Shown in pieces: positions 9,201 to 19,915 of a stretch of DNA of 64,000 nucleotides. The position numbers were made by a program, and so were the translations under genes. The stretch is from contig JASANH010000850.1 of the NCBI GenBank assembly GCA_030248295.1, forward strand, positions 1,240,001 through 1,304,000. Reading direction: 5' to 3'. The DNA comes from Mesodorylaimus sp. YZB2_4. Its lineage: Eukaryota; Nematoda; Enoplea; Dorylaimida; Dorylaimidae. Numbering within the stretch: position 1 is the first letter of the stretch; each line of letters begins with the position of its first letter. A model generated the notes under the pieces. The model saw only the letters and a program-made list of their open reading frames with translations. It was not told the DNA's origin and made no database searches.

Positions 9201-12200
9201 ATGTCTCAACGCGAATTATTGTCAAATTTATGCAGCCATACGAAATTGGAACGAGATGCGGCACTGAATCGGTTGGCGGAAATTATCCCTAATTTGAGCG
9301 TCGATGAAATTGCGTATGTGACTGCCTTTGAAATTAAAATCCGAAATTCCGTTTGTGCGTTTTCAGTGCCAAAAGCAGCGTTGCTGATTATTTTATGTTT
9401 TAGGGCGTTGGAATCAGATTTACTGGAAGTCATGAACAACAATGCGTCGGTCTCTTGGGAAGCAAAGAGTGGTTGTTTGTCGGCTTCCCGAATTCTGTTT
9501 GAGGCTTCGAAAGCGTCTATTCAGTTTGCTGATATTCTTCAGAAACTGGCTTTAGAGTTTCTACTCGATAACGAAGTGAGAGTTCGAGTTGCTGCGGGTA
9601 GGTTTCTATAACACAGGCGGACCAAGATTTGTCTGAGCTTCGGAGTATAGCGAGAAACTCTTTAGGTGAAATTCTTGGCTCACTCTGCCGATTTCGGGGA
9701 CCCAGTGTTTATGAAGCTTGTCGTCAGCAGGTCACGAACTTGATCCACGATTGCCTTGAGAGGCAGATCCAACTTGAAAAAGAGGAATCGTCGGACACCG
9801 CTCGCTTGGCTGGGAAGCTTGCCCGATCTGACTCCTTTGACGAGGTATGTCTCGGTAATTTGGTGTTTGACAACATAGGGTCGACTCTGTCTGACGATTA
9901 GTCGGATAGAGTTGTCCAATTTGGCTGATTCTATTTTGCCTTAACACTTCTCGCACCCTTTTTTAAGGAAAAGGCCATTAGGGCGGACGCTGCAAAAATA
10001 TTCCACGACACGGCAGGTTGGCGCAACCTGGAGACGAGCATGAAGTGCTTGCAAGCCATGGCCGAAGGATGTGGTGAAAAGTTCCTTCCATATATTAACG
10101 CTGAATTCTTGGATCTAATATTCTCAACGCTGACTCACACGAATCGGTTCGTACGCGAAACTGGATTTTTCCTTTGCGGCTCTTTGGTTTCGTGCAATCG
10201 AGACAGCGCTCCAACGAGTGGCGGTGAAGAAAATCCAATTTTCAAATACGGCCCTGATTTGGCTCACCGTCTTGGCAAAGGATTGGCTGACAATTGGAGT
10301 CAGGTGCGGATGGCTGCCAGCGTCGCTACGCGTCAATTTCTCACCAGCATTCGACCCGCTGAAGCTCGACTGGCTTATTACCCTCAGTTATTGCCACCGC
10401 TTTGTCTGAACAGGTGCATTGTATTCGTTGACATCTCTCTTGTATGGGCGACCATGTTGTTCATTTTAGATACTACCTGGCCGAAGGTGTCCGTCTTTAC
10501 AATCAGGAAACTTGGGCGATAGTTATGGGACAAGAAGGTCGGCACTTGGTCGAGCAGTTTATCGAAAATGTCGTCGCGTACTACATCGAGCAGACCAAAG
10601 CTGATAATCACGCCGTGCGGGAAGCCGCATGTCACTCGATAGCGGAATTGGCATTGAAAGTATTGAATCATTTGGGAGTGTTTTTCAAACCCCTGTGCTG
10701 ACGATCATGGCAATCCAGAGAAGTGCTGTAGCCTTTGTGAGACTCAGTCTACATATACCTTTCCAGAGGAGCCTTCTAAGAAACCATTAGGCAGGTTCGA
10801 CAAAGAATTTTTCAAATCAAGGACCAACCATTGACTGTACTTAGCTGCTCTGCAAAATCATTAGGGTTTTTCGCCGGTCGAAATTCTAGAGGTGTGAGTT
10901 ACAGGGGGTTCAAGCGAGGTATTTTCTGTCCTAAAGGAGGTATACCATTATATCTGGGCCAATGAGTAAGAAAGCATGCTGTTGGCTTCACTGATAATTT
11001 CCTCTTTATAGATTGACAAGGCCGCCGTGCATCCGTACGTGGGTCCGCTATTGGAAACGTTGCTCCAATGCTTTAATGACGACAGTTGGCCAGTTCGCGA
11101 CGCGGCTTGTGTGGCATGCGGTAATTTCGTCTCATGCTATCCGGAAGAGTCGAAGCCGAGCCTGGAGCAGCTGTATCCGTTGTTCTTCGTCAATCTCTCC
11201 GACTGCATACCGTCAGTTAGGCAAGGCGCTGCCGAGTCTTTGGCCCGCGTCGTGGTTACGTACGGTTGGGATTGTTATGAAGCGGTGATTGGTCCCTATT
11301 TGAAGACTGGGCTGCAAAAAATCGAGGAGCAACCAGCGCAGGATCTAACGTCGATCGGTAGTGGCAGTGGACGATCATCCCCGTTACCACTCAGCGCCAG
11401 AGACGAGAGCACATCAGTCGATTCGCAACGTTTTGGCGGTTTGGAAAAAGGACTGACAACTTTCGGCGTGGCCAAGAGAATTCACGACAATGATCCCGAT
11501 GTGCACACTGATAAGCCGGTAGGTGAAGTTTATTAGCTTCTTCGTGGACAGCTTCGACTGACTAGGGAATTTGGCGAATTTGATGCTACAAGAAGTAGTA
11601 GAATAAAGGAGGTCCTGTCTGTAAAGGTTTAGCGGCTTCTGGCCATGTGGTCAGAAAGTGGCATGCGCGAAACGTGGAGTCAAATGTTAGCCCCTGACGG
11701 TGGTCCCCTTGTTTAGAGACAGAGATCTGTTTCCAAAAAACAGAGGGCAACCGACCGCTTTGTATTAGCATATACAGGATTGGTGACTGGCCGTCGACCT
11801 TACCGAGCGAGTGGGCGGCAGCAGCTAAAACTTTGCAGAATGGGCTGTTCGGTAAGCCTTCACTGCATTTTGACTACTTCTCGTGGTATCAAATTCGATT
11901 TAAGGTACGATTAGGTACCGGCACCAGGTACTGTAAGGAGGTCTAGTGGGGCTGTTTTCTTCATACGTTCTTCAACGTGTTCAGGTTAGGTGCGCTATCC
12001 GAGATGTGACCTAAGAAGTTGCCGTTCCTAGTGGAACTGTAGAGCATGTATTGGACTTGCAAATTTATTGTCATCAAGATCAGACGGTATCCAGTCCGCA
12101 GATGGAGGAGAGATAGAACCCCTTCCCAAGGGGGGCAACCCCCCCCGAAAGGGGGAAAAAAAAAACACCCCCCCCCCCCCTCCCCCCCCTTCCCCCCCCC

Positions 12201-12275
12201 CCCCCCCCCCGCCTACAAGGGGGGAAACCGGCGGGGGGGGGCCCCCTGGGGGGGGCGAGGCCAACCCCCCTTCTT

Positions 12276-12312
<37 letters not shown>

Positions 12313-13682
12313 ATGTAAGCTTGACTTTTCTGCGTTTTGAAATGCAAAATTGTGTCGAGTCAAATACTCTACAGGTTTTCTTGTAGAGCGAGTCAACTCA
12401 TCGTCAGGCTAATGTGCTCTGCGCGGGATCCGCATGCATGATTGCGGCCACAGTACCTCATGATCACATCTTTTGGATGGACCAGGGGAGGTTGTTGAAT
12501 GAGTACACATGATAGAGCAAGCCTGATCGGCGTGAAATTTTGAGGAAATGTATTTTAGTTTCTTTCTTTAGATGTATTCATGTGGAAGCCTAGCTCCAAG
12601 AATGGGCCGAGGCGGTTGTTGTGATCGGAAATTTCGTCGCCCCACGTCACCGTGGGAGGTCAGTGATGGATGTGTGCATTTGATAGCCGACTTGTCGTTG
12701 GCAATCGGTGCTGCCAGTCAAGAACAACAGAAACGACTGGGATCAACAGCAGCGAAAGTGACGGAGCTGTTGCCATTGGTGGCCCGAGTGTTGTCTCGTC
12801 GTGATTACGTTCATCACGTGCAGCTGATGGAAAGTCTGTTCAGACGTGTAAGTATCGCCTGGCGGTGACTGATAATTACTGTGCATCAGTTATATTTTTC
12901 TAGCTGCCGCACATAGCAACAGGTCTGGGAAAGAGATATTTTAAACCGTTTCTGGACGAATTTTTTGAGCCGTTATTTTATGCTTTGGTAAGTTTGTACG
13001 CTGTGGCGCTGCGCTTCGTCGTTTGTCTGCCCATATTGCTTGGTATTGGGTTATTCCGGGTTCAGATCCAGGAATCGGTCTAGTAAACCTTTGCTGTCCT
13101 GGGATTTCTCACCCAGTATCGTCCATGTGCTCCGGCTGGAGAGACAGAAGCCAAAATAGTTTAACGAACATTAGTATAGGGCTCATAGCCCTTTCGCCAT
13201 TGTCTGATGGACTGGTGTCCAGGATGTGGTTCTTATATGGAGGCGATGGGAAGCTGCTGCGTGCAAACAGCCAGTATGGTCTTGTGTGGGAGGTTTCGGC
13301 TGCTGGCCAGCTATAAGCCAAACGGGGTCCGCTCCAGTGGGCGGAGTCCAAAAAAATGTTGGCGTCACTTCAAGGAGACCTATTCTGGCGTCGATCGCAG
13401 CTTTTGTAGCTTGTCATCCGATGTTCATTTTAGACCTGTGGTTGCTCTTTAACGGAAACTGCCGCCAGTGAGTGCATACGCGCATTGGCAAAATGGACCG
13501 GACCAACTATTCTGCGTGCTAAAATCGAAGCATTACATAATCCAAAGTAAGTTATATTGGTGCGGTTTTTGTTTGCTCTTTGCTAACAAGGTAACTTCCA
13601 TTTCAGATACCTGAATTTGTTTGATCAAGAAATGACGATGGATTTAGGGAATGCTGGAATCGTCGACACACATATGGGATGA
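9201..13682 (+). CDS. HEAT-repeat protein of unknown name, 10 exons
   Basis: Exons: 9201-9313, 9404-9575, 9617-9844, 9968-10413, 10470-10659, 11012-11518, 12572-12847, 12904-12987, 13434-13546 and 13607-13682. All phases close to give 734 residues. Helical HEAT pairs are visible throughout. The clearest is in exon 6: DDSWPVRDAACVACGNFV, then IPSVRQGAAESLA. There is an acidic/Ser linker and then a segment MYSCGSLAPRMGRGG before further repeats. No catalytic motif, signal peptide or membrane segment is seen, so a scaffold or transport-receptor-like role in cytoplasm or nucleus is possible but only inferred. I recognise the pattern as a broadly conserved HEAT protein but cannot name it. The third exon uses a 41-nt upstream intron, chosen because it restores frame where a shorter intron would not. 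Intron 8 carries an old SINE and intron 6 a poly-C tract. Confidence 0.82.
12120..12312. repeat. Poly-C/G low-complexity tract
   Basis: Runs of C, G and A up to about 30 nt fill this stretch of intron 6. The sequence is either a true simple repeat or a consensus artefact over one. Confidence 0.85.
13040..13350 (+). mobile_element. tRNA-derived SINE, copy 2 (degenerate)
   Basis: It shares with copies 1 and 3 the box-B-like CGGGTTCAGATCC, GTGCTCCGGCTGGAGAGAC with AGAAGCC, GTCCAGGATG, and GGCCAGCTATAAGCCAAACG near its 3' end. It is shorter and more diverged, so older. It lies in intron 8 of the HEAT-repeat gene, in the gene's direction. Confidence 0.7.
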
Positions 13683-13898
13683 AGAAGTCATACAGCGAAG
13701 TTTCTGTATACTTTCTGTCCAGCTGTCCTGCTCGTGACTGCTGTGATAAGTGCTGGACTGCGACAGCTATTTTGGACAGGACATACCTAATTGGGCTTTT
13801 GTGGCTTTGAAATGATGGATGTGCTTGAAATTGATTTTGGCATATACTGTATACTTCGTACAGTAATTTCTTAAATGTCAGTGTCATCTATTACCCAG

Positions 13899-13904
13899 AA
13901 TAAA
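13899..13904 (+). terminator. Poly(A) signal of the HEAT-repeat gene
   Basis: AATAAA lies 217 nt past the stop codon and is the first canonical signal downstream. Confidence 0.45.
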
Positions 13905-15112
13905 CGAAATCTTAAACACTGCTTTCTAGCGTCCCTATGGTCTGAAATTACTGAGGCCAGCTTTAGATTGCTTTTGGAGATAGTGGGATCGCAAAGGATA
14001 TTTAGGCGGAATGCAGATAAAGGGCACTTTGCCTGGTGCGAGGAAGTAACAAGGGCACTGCTGATAAGCTGTGACTGACCCGCTAGAGGAAAGGGAGTTA
14101 CCCGCGATTCTGCGCATTGGGCTGGCAGACCTGTTTGCTGGTCCATTTTTTAGGACGTCCATCAGTCCATTAGCGAACTGGCAGGCGTGGGAAGTTTGGT
14201 AACGATAATGTTTGCGTTGAGGGGAATGCAATGCATGCCTGGCTACCGAATCGGATACCTGGCGGGTACAATACGGCTTCGGTGGGTGGACGGACGTGCG
14301 CCCGTTTCATGAATTCCCTTGCCTAGTCCTTACGTGCTCTGTTTACCAAAACTATAACGTAGTTGAGTGTAGCTGGTAAATTTTATAACACACAAGTTTG
14401 CCGCCGCCTCGTCGCCGCGTCTGGCGTATAGATGGCTCGTAAATTGGCTCGTGTACTTGCATGTGCACCAGCAGGCCAGGTATTCGTGACGCCTTCCACA
14501 TTCCACGACCAAGTTCACTCCAATGGCGCGAACAAGCGACTACTGTCCAGCTTCCGGCTTGGGAGGGCTTTTCACTCTGAAGTTGACTCAACGGATCTGA
14601 CTCCGATCGCAGACCCAGGCAAGGCGGCTCGGAGTGCGCTTACGATTAGTCAGACCGTGGTCAAGGAAGGGCTGATAAAGAAGCCGGGAAAATGACGAGT
14701 AGATTGGGAAATGGATGGCAGTCCTCCTGTTCACTTTTTCAACCTTTGGCGACATATTGGTCGCCTTAGGAAACGAGGTCGGGCTGGGAGGAACTGGTCT
14801 TGGCGTAAATGCGCCCTTGATGACGGTCGTATAGTTGGGGCTCGTGGTGCTGAAGTTGGCACGCGTCGACTCGCTCCTTTTATGGAATGATGGAACGAGT
14901 GCGAAGGATATGCCACAAAATAGAAAAACGTCTGCCCTACCTATGTCAAATGTTCAAGGAAAAATAGTTTTGTATATTGGTGCAGGAAATACGTAGATTC
15001 ACGTAATACTGCGTAACCTGGGGTTCATTTCTTTCTTGCTGGCCATGGCGATTACCTAAATTTGACCCATTCCTCTTAACATGCCCGAATAACTGTTCTT
15101 GTTTATTTGTTA
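13905..15112. other. Intergenic and calponin 5' flank
   Basis: An open stretch at 14432-14695 (87 codons) has no recognisable domain and no clear splice sites. A TTTGTTAG acceptor-like site near 15112 precedes the calponin start and may be a trans-splice acceptor or the end of a 5' UTR intron. Confidence 0.4.
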
Positions 15113-15214
15113 GGTTTTCGATTGACTTCCGACAACCCGCTCGCATTCGCATTTTACTGTATTGAGGAGTCGCCGAGTAGCATCACACCTGCCATCCTGG
15201 AGTCCTTTTGCGAC

Positions 15215-17104
15215 ATGGCCAATCACGGCCCGGTGTACGGACTGAGTAGAGAGTTGCAGATGAAGGTAAGCTCAGTGGTTGATAGTAGTGATGGCAGTGA
15301 TTTCTCCCCTGAGCCATGGCCTGCCACCAATTCCAGAACCAAGCCCGGTTCAACCTGCACGAATCGATCGAAGTATTGGACTGGATTCAAGCGTGTACAG
15401 GAATACCATTCGAAATGGAACCGTACAGAATGAGTGGCGAGGCTGATGTCTGGGAAGCTCTACGGACAGGAGTGCAACTGTGCATGTAAGTACTGTACGG
15501 TTTAGCGGCATCGCAATGTGCTTAGCCAGACAGAGGCTGCAGTGATGTTCTAAAGTACAGAATATGCACATATATAATGGCCAGTGCTGCCCCTTGCATC
15601 ATAGAATAGACAGTACGCCAACTAAGACATCATGTGGCCTCTCAAGGTGAAATTTCAGAAGGCCAATCCTCCCACCTTTGGTGTGCCAATCATGAATGAG
15701 AGTGTTCTGAAAAAAACGAATAAGTTCATGGAAGTTTACTTTTAGTCGCATCCTAAGAGCAGTGATGCTGATTGTGACTTGGAGGGTGATTGGAAAGTAA
15801 AGACTTGGACGCGGGGTAGTCTCGCATCTCAGGACACTTGCAATTAGGCATGTAGTATGTCACAAAATCTAAGCACCTTTGCTCCACTGTAAATGTACAT
15901 TTAGAGTTCGTGATACTCGTCGGACCGTCCATTTTGCGATGACCAATTGTCTCGGAATGTCGGTACGATGACCAGTGTATGTCTGGCCTAGTTAAGTCTA
16001 CTTATGGCCTGCCTAAGTCTACATAACAGTACACGCAGGAGATATAGACGAATGGGAAATGTGCAACCTTGACCTCACAGGTAGTGCGAGTAATTGCATA
16101 TTTCGACCTAACGAAACGAAATGCATAATTATATTGAAATAAATGTATTTTGATTGAAGAAGACCATAGGAATGTGGTGCGCGGCGAAAGTGAGATTTGT
16201 GCTCTCTAATTTTTTAGACTTGCGGAACGAGTCATGGGTCGCGGCAGTATTCACTACATCAAAAATCCAAAAATGCCTTTTCATATGGTGAGTGTGCTTG
16301 TCTGAGACAGATTCGAAAAGCATGCACGCTTGAGTAAACTGCCGCCCAGCAGTCTTCTTCACAAATCGCAAGTATGAACTCCGTGATTATACTACAAACA
16401 GGGTACCAAAATGGTCACTGTGCCTATGCCTAGGACTATCCGTTCCTGCAGTGTTTTCCACGGCTAGGCAGCATTACTAGAGGGGTAAATGGCTAGGAGT
16501 TGGTGGAAGATTGTGACCCCATTTAAGCATTTCTCTGCATTTCAGATGGAGAACATATCCAAGTTCTTGGAAGCCATAAAACAGTACGGCGTGCCTGAGA
16601 TTTCCTGTTTCCAAACAGTGGACCTATACGAACGCAAGCAATTGTACAAAGTGATCGAGTGCCTTCGGGCCTTGGCTGCTGTGGTACGCATTGCAGTGCT
16701 TTCTTGACTTGTGCTCTGATAACTACAGTATGTCCAGGGTTCTTCGTTGCCCATGACACCATAGCTGAGCTCGTAGATGCTCCGATCCTGCGTGGGTGGT
16801 CGACTACTGTATGCACCAGGCACTCCGCCAGTATCCCTGTGTTCTCAGCCGACCTGACCGATCCATTTTCATCATCCTGACCCGTTTATAGTTTCTGTTT
16901 CAGGCGGAGAAACGTCGTGCCCCCGTTCCCACAGCCAAGTTCGCAGTCAAAATCGCTGATGAACAGCCTCGACATTTCACTCCTGACGTATTGAACAAAT
17001 CGCACGCCGTCATCGCCTTGCAGTACGGCAGTAATAAGGGAGCTTCGCAGAAAGGTATGACCCCTTACGGACTGACCAGGCAGATACTACCTGATGGAAA
17101 GTGA
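15215..17104 (+). CDS. Transgelin/calponin-like actin-binding protein
   Basis: Exons 15215-15265, 15337-15485, 16218-16287, 16546-16683 and 16904-17104 join in phase to give 202 residues, the usual transgelin length. The start MANHGPVYGLSRELQMK matches the family opening. A single calponin-homology domain follows (WEALRTGVQLC, then FLEAIKQYG and FQTVDLYE). The C-terminus holds one calponin-type repeat, ALQYGSNKGASQKGMTPYGL. The expected role is F-actin binding or bundling in muscle or cell cortex. The tiny exon 3 (70 nt) supplies SIHYIKNPKMPF and was placed because it completes the codon split on both sides and the PGSVKKIN-like part of the fold. The frame stays open upstream of the ATG, so a longer N-terminus cannot be excluded, though the family start argues against it. 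Confidence 0.9.
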
Positions 17105-17644
17105 ACGGACGAAGGATTCAACATGTGCACGAACACACTGGTGATGAGACATTCGATGTGCTTTTTCTTTGTTAAGTTTGATATCTTGTCTTGCATGTGG
17201 TCTCTACAGGAGACGGTGCGTGAGACCTGTCCCGTGCAATCTCACTGAAGGCGTGGGCAGGGTTTGCAATGAACTTTCATGGTGGAATGCGCTGCCAGGT
17301 ATGATACTCGTATGGACTTGAAATTAGTGCTGGTAGGCATCGGGCGATTACAGTAACGTACTGAAAAGGAATAGTTGCTAGTTCGCTGCTAGTGTGGCTT
17401 AAAAAAATGAATCGGGCGCATTAGTCTTTCAAAAAGTGAGGGTTATTGAAATGGAGAACTTCTGGTCCTCACCCATCTCCCATGCGTACATCATAAGGAG
17501 TTGTTCCATGGGTGCATGCCCCATGCCCCATTTGTAATATGACTGCATACGTATATGCCGCCTCACAGTACGCACTTTATACATACTGCACTCAGCCTTG
17601 GGTTCAGCCATCTAGACCTCCCAACACCGATTAGCTTCGTCTAC
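17105..17644. other. Calponin 3' flank, nothing recognised
   Basis: No coding segment seen. This probably includes the calponin 3' UTR. Confidence 0.4.
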
Positions 17645-18078
17645 TTTTTAAAAATTTTTGTGGGCCGAAGCCCGGTTTGCTTATAGCCGACCAGCAGTTG
17701 AGCCCTAAGCAAGGCTGTGAGGAGACCAGCACTCACAACAGGATCCCTCTGCGTGTCTCCACTAGGAGCACCCCACGCGAGGGCATCCTGGACTGAACGT
17801 CGATTTCCTTGGACGGTGGCGGGCGGGCTGTGAACCCTGTCAGTATTCGACAGCCGAGACTGTCTACTAGTTTGGCTTTCCTTCCGTCTCTCCACTTAAA
17901 GCACCTCTACGGTACCGGTAAGTCCCCCATGGCCTGGTGAGCAAGTTCAGCGAGGGTTTATGGTTCGCAAACCGACCTCCATCGACAAGGATCGAACCCG
18001 GGACGAGTCCAGCCACTCGCTCCCTAGCAATACGGAGAGACGAATGCCGAACCGCCGCTGCACCACCTCGGTCGCAGC
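17645..18078 (-). mobile_element. tRNA-derived SINE, copy 3 (full length)
   Basis: Read on the minus strand it starts GGTGGTGCAGCGGCGGTTCG, has box B GGGTTCGATCC near 17995, and ends with AAAAATTTTTAAAAAG. It matches copy 1 across about 430 nt with few gaps and is the best preserved of the three. Confidence 0.87.
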
Positions 18079-18109
18079 TCCGTCTACTTGATCACCATAC
18101 TCACGATCA

Positions 18110-18181
18110 GTGTGGCTAGCACACTGGACTGGTATCGCTAGAGGTGTCGGTTCGATTCCTTTTGAAGGCTGAAGTTTTTTT
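18110..18181 (+). ncRNA. tRNA-like Pol III unit or SINE head
   Basis: An A-box-like GTGTGGCTAGCACACTGG is followed by a perfect B-box GGTTCGATTCC (18149-18159) and then a run of seven T (18175-18181) that would stop Pol III. It does not fold into a full tRNA with an acceptor stem that I can see. It differs in sequence from the SINE head next to it, so it may be a second SINE family or a decayed tRNA. Confidence 0.45.
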
Positions 18182-18588
18182 GTATGAGGCTCCTTCCAGT
18201 TTTACAACACCATGCTGAAAACGATAAGCATACCGATCAGCAGAATACAAAACTACATAAGACTTCTGGGCTCGTTCGTGATCTCCCACGATCATAATCA
18301 AAACAGCTATGATAATCATTATACATGAATTACTTACAGTGCTGTAAATGCGAATTAAAACTAGCTTGTTATGGGTTCCTCTGCTGCTGCGCCTCTCGCC
18401 TTATCTCTCGGTGTACCAAATTCAACAATTTGATTGTCTACAGTAGCATCCAAACGATGCTTATTGAATGACTTTTTCGGCTGCAACGCCTAGCGCTTCA
18501 TTGGCCACAAGCAGTGTACACTGCGCAGTGTCTTCATTTGTCATGGAGCCAAGCCGTCTCCTACAGGCTGCCGTGGTGTGAGGTTATC

Positions 18589-19257
18589 ATGTGGAAAGCG
18601 TTATTTGCTCCATTTGGGGGCAAAAAGTCGCCGTCGCCCTCACAGACTGAAGAGGACGATAAAGATGGTTCATCCACTGCCAGTAGAGATCTCGAGTCGG
18701 ATGCAACGTTGATGGAAGTGAACTCGGAAATCTTGGACATCTCTCACAAAAGTGTTCTCCGAAAACCTCATCCGCCGCCGTACAAAAAGCGAATCGTGAG
18801 GCAACGACCGACAAATGTGCCGGCTGGAAAACCAGCCTGGTCACCCGCAAAAATCGCTCGCAAAGCGCCGCCGATATCGATGATGGTCGAGTCATCAGGA
18901 AAAGCGAGTAAGCCTCAGATCGCCATGCCCGTCGTCGTTCTCGAGGCGAAGGAGATGAAGAGACTTCGTCTGATGAAACCATCAAAGCGGGTGACCACCA
19001 GGAAGCGGAAAACAGCCGACGTGGACACAGCGCAGACGACGGGCCTTCGCAAAAGAGGGAAAACGCGGACACGGACACGGACGAGGTCGAGGTCGAAGCA
19101 CAAACCAAGGAAGCCCGGCAACCTTGAACCAAAAGCACTTGCAGCTCTGCCAAAATTCATGCGAGTTGTCGTCTCACCAAAGAAGTCGCGTTCAAGGATG
19201 AAGCGTCCGCTTGCGAAATCGGCCCACAAGGTTCCGCTGAATCCCAAAGCACCATGA
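18589..19257 (+). CDS. Basic, disordered single-exon protein
   Basis: This 222-residue frame starts MWKALFAPFGGKK. The frame is open for 25 codons upstream, but this ATG begins the compositionally distinct part. It is rich in Lys, Arg, Pro and Ser, with an RT/RS run TRTRTRTRSRSKHK and several possible nuclear localisation signals (KKRIVRQR, TTRKRK). No globular domain or known family is recognised. A nuclear, nucleic-acid-associated role is only an inference from charge. The consistent codon use supports a real gene. A partly overlapping open frame on the other strand is taken as a shadow. Confidence 0.55.
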   Translation: MWKALFAPFGGKKSPSPSQTEEDDKDGSSTASRDLESDATLMEVNSEILDISHKSVLRKPHPPPYKKRIVRQRPTNVPAGKPAWSPAKIARKAPPISMMVESSGKASKPQIAMPVVVLEAKEMKRLRLMKPSKRVTTRKRKTADVDTAQTTGLRKRGKTRTRTRTRSRSKHKPRKPGNLEPKALAALPKFMRVVVSPKKSRSRMKRPLAKSAHKVPLNPKAP

Positions 19258-19650
19258 CCAACGACGGTCGTACCAAACATGGTTTTCGCTCTCGTGCTTC
19301 CGTAATCGTTGATGTATGGTGGCTGATTGTGAATCCGTGACCGTCCGCCATTCATCCTGCCTTGAGTGCTAATGATTAGTCTTTCGAGAAACCTCCAGTA
19401 AAGTTGTCGTTTTACCCTTACGTTTACAGTAGAACAAAACTTGAGAATGTTCGAAGTACTGTCAACTGTTGCACTTTTTCTTGGAAGGATATCAGTGATC
19501 CCATAGAGCACAGTTTCTTTGATTCTCTGAAGCATTCGAAATCCTGAATTAACCAGACAGCTTCATACCAGCCTACCCGAGTATGTATGTCGTTCTACAG
19601 TCCAAAACGACATGTGATAGAGTTATAACATTGCATGAGCACCGTGCCTA

Positions 19651-19856
19651 TTGTAGTGATAACGTGATTTCGGAGATGTCTAACTGGTTCTATTCGTGCC
19701 CTGCTCAACCTTCGGTGTCTGCTGGTCTCGTCGTGCGTGCCTAGATGTGGATTAACTGGGGATCCTTGTCCTGGGTCACGACGAGACCAGACAGGTTGAG
19801 CAAAGTACGAATAGAACCAGTCAGTAGACATCTCCGAAATCACGTTATCACTACAC
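19651..19856. mobile_element. MITE with about 80-bp inverted repeats and TA flanks
   Basis: The left arm starts TTGTAGTGATAACGTGATTT and runs to about 19732. The right arm returns the same sequence inverted (about 19777-19856), including CGAATAGAACCAG and ACATCTCCGAAATC. A TA dinucleotide borders each end (19649-19650 and 19857-19858), as in Tc1/mariner insertions. There is no coding capacity. Confidence 0.87.
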
Positions 19857-19858
19857 TA

Positions 19859-19915
19859 TGTTCATGTTCATGTTTTACCACATCACCAAAGCCTACTCGA
19901 GGGTGAGAGTAATCG
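19859..19915 (+). repeat. Dispersed repeat, copy b
   Basis: GTTCATGTTCATGTTTTACC, ACATCACCAAAG and CTCGAGGGTGA, directly beside the TA-flanked MITE. Confidence 0.75.

Noticed and set aside
9598-9626. Intron of 19 or 29 nt in the HEAT-repeat gene
   Set aside because: The 19-nt version breaks the frame and both are implausibly short. A 41-nt intron (9576-9616) restores phase with a good donor and acceptor.
12028-12396. Pro- or Gly-rich frames of 90-120 codons on both strands
   Set aside because: They are translations of the poly-C/G tract inside an intron of the HEAT-repeat gene.
18587-19535. Minus-strand frames of about 190-206 codons opposite the basic single-exon gene
   Set aside because: They overlap the plus-strand frame, which has the more coherent composition, and show no domain or splice sites.
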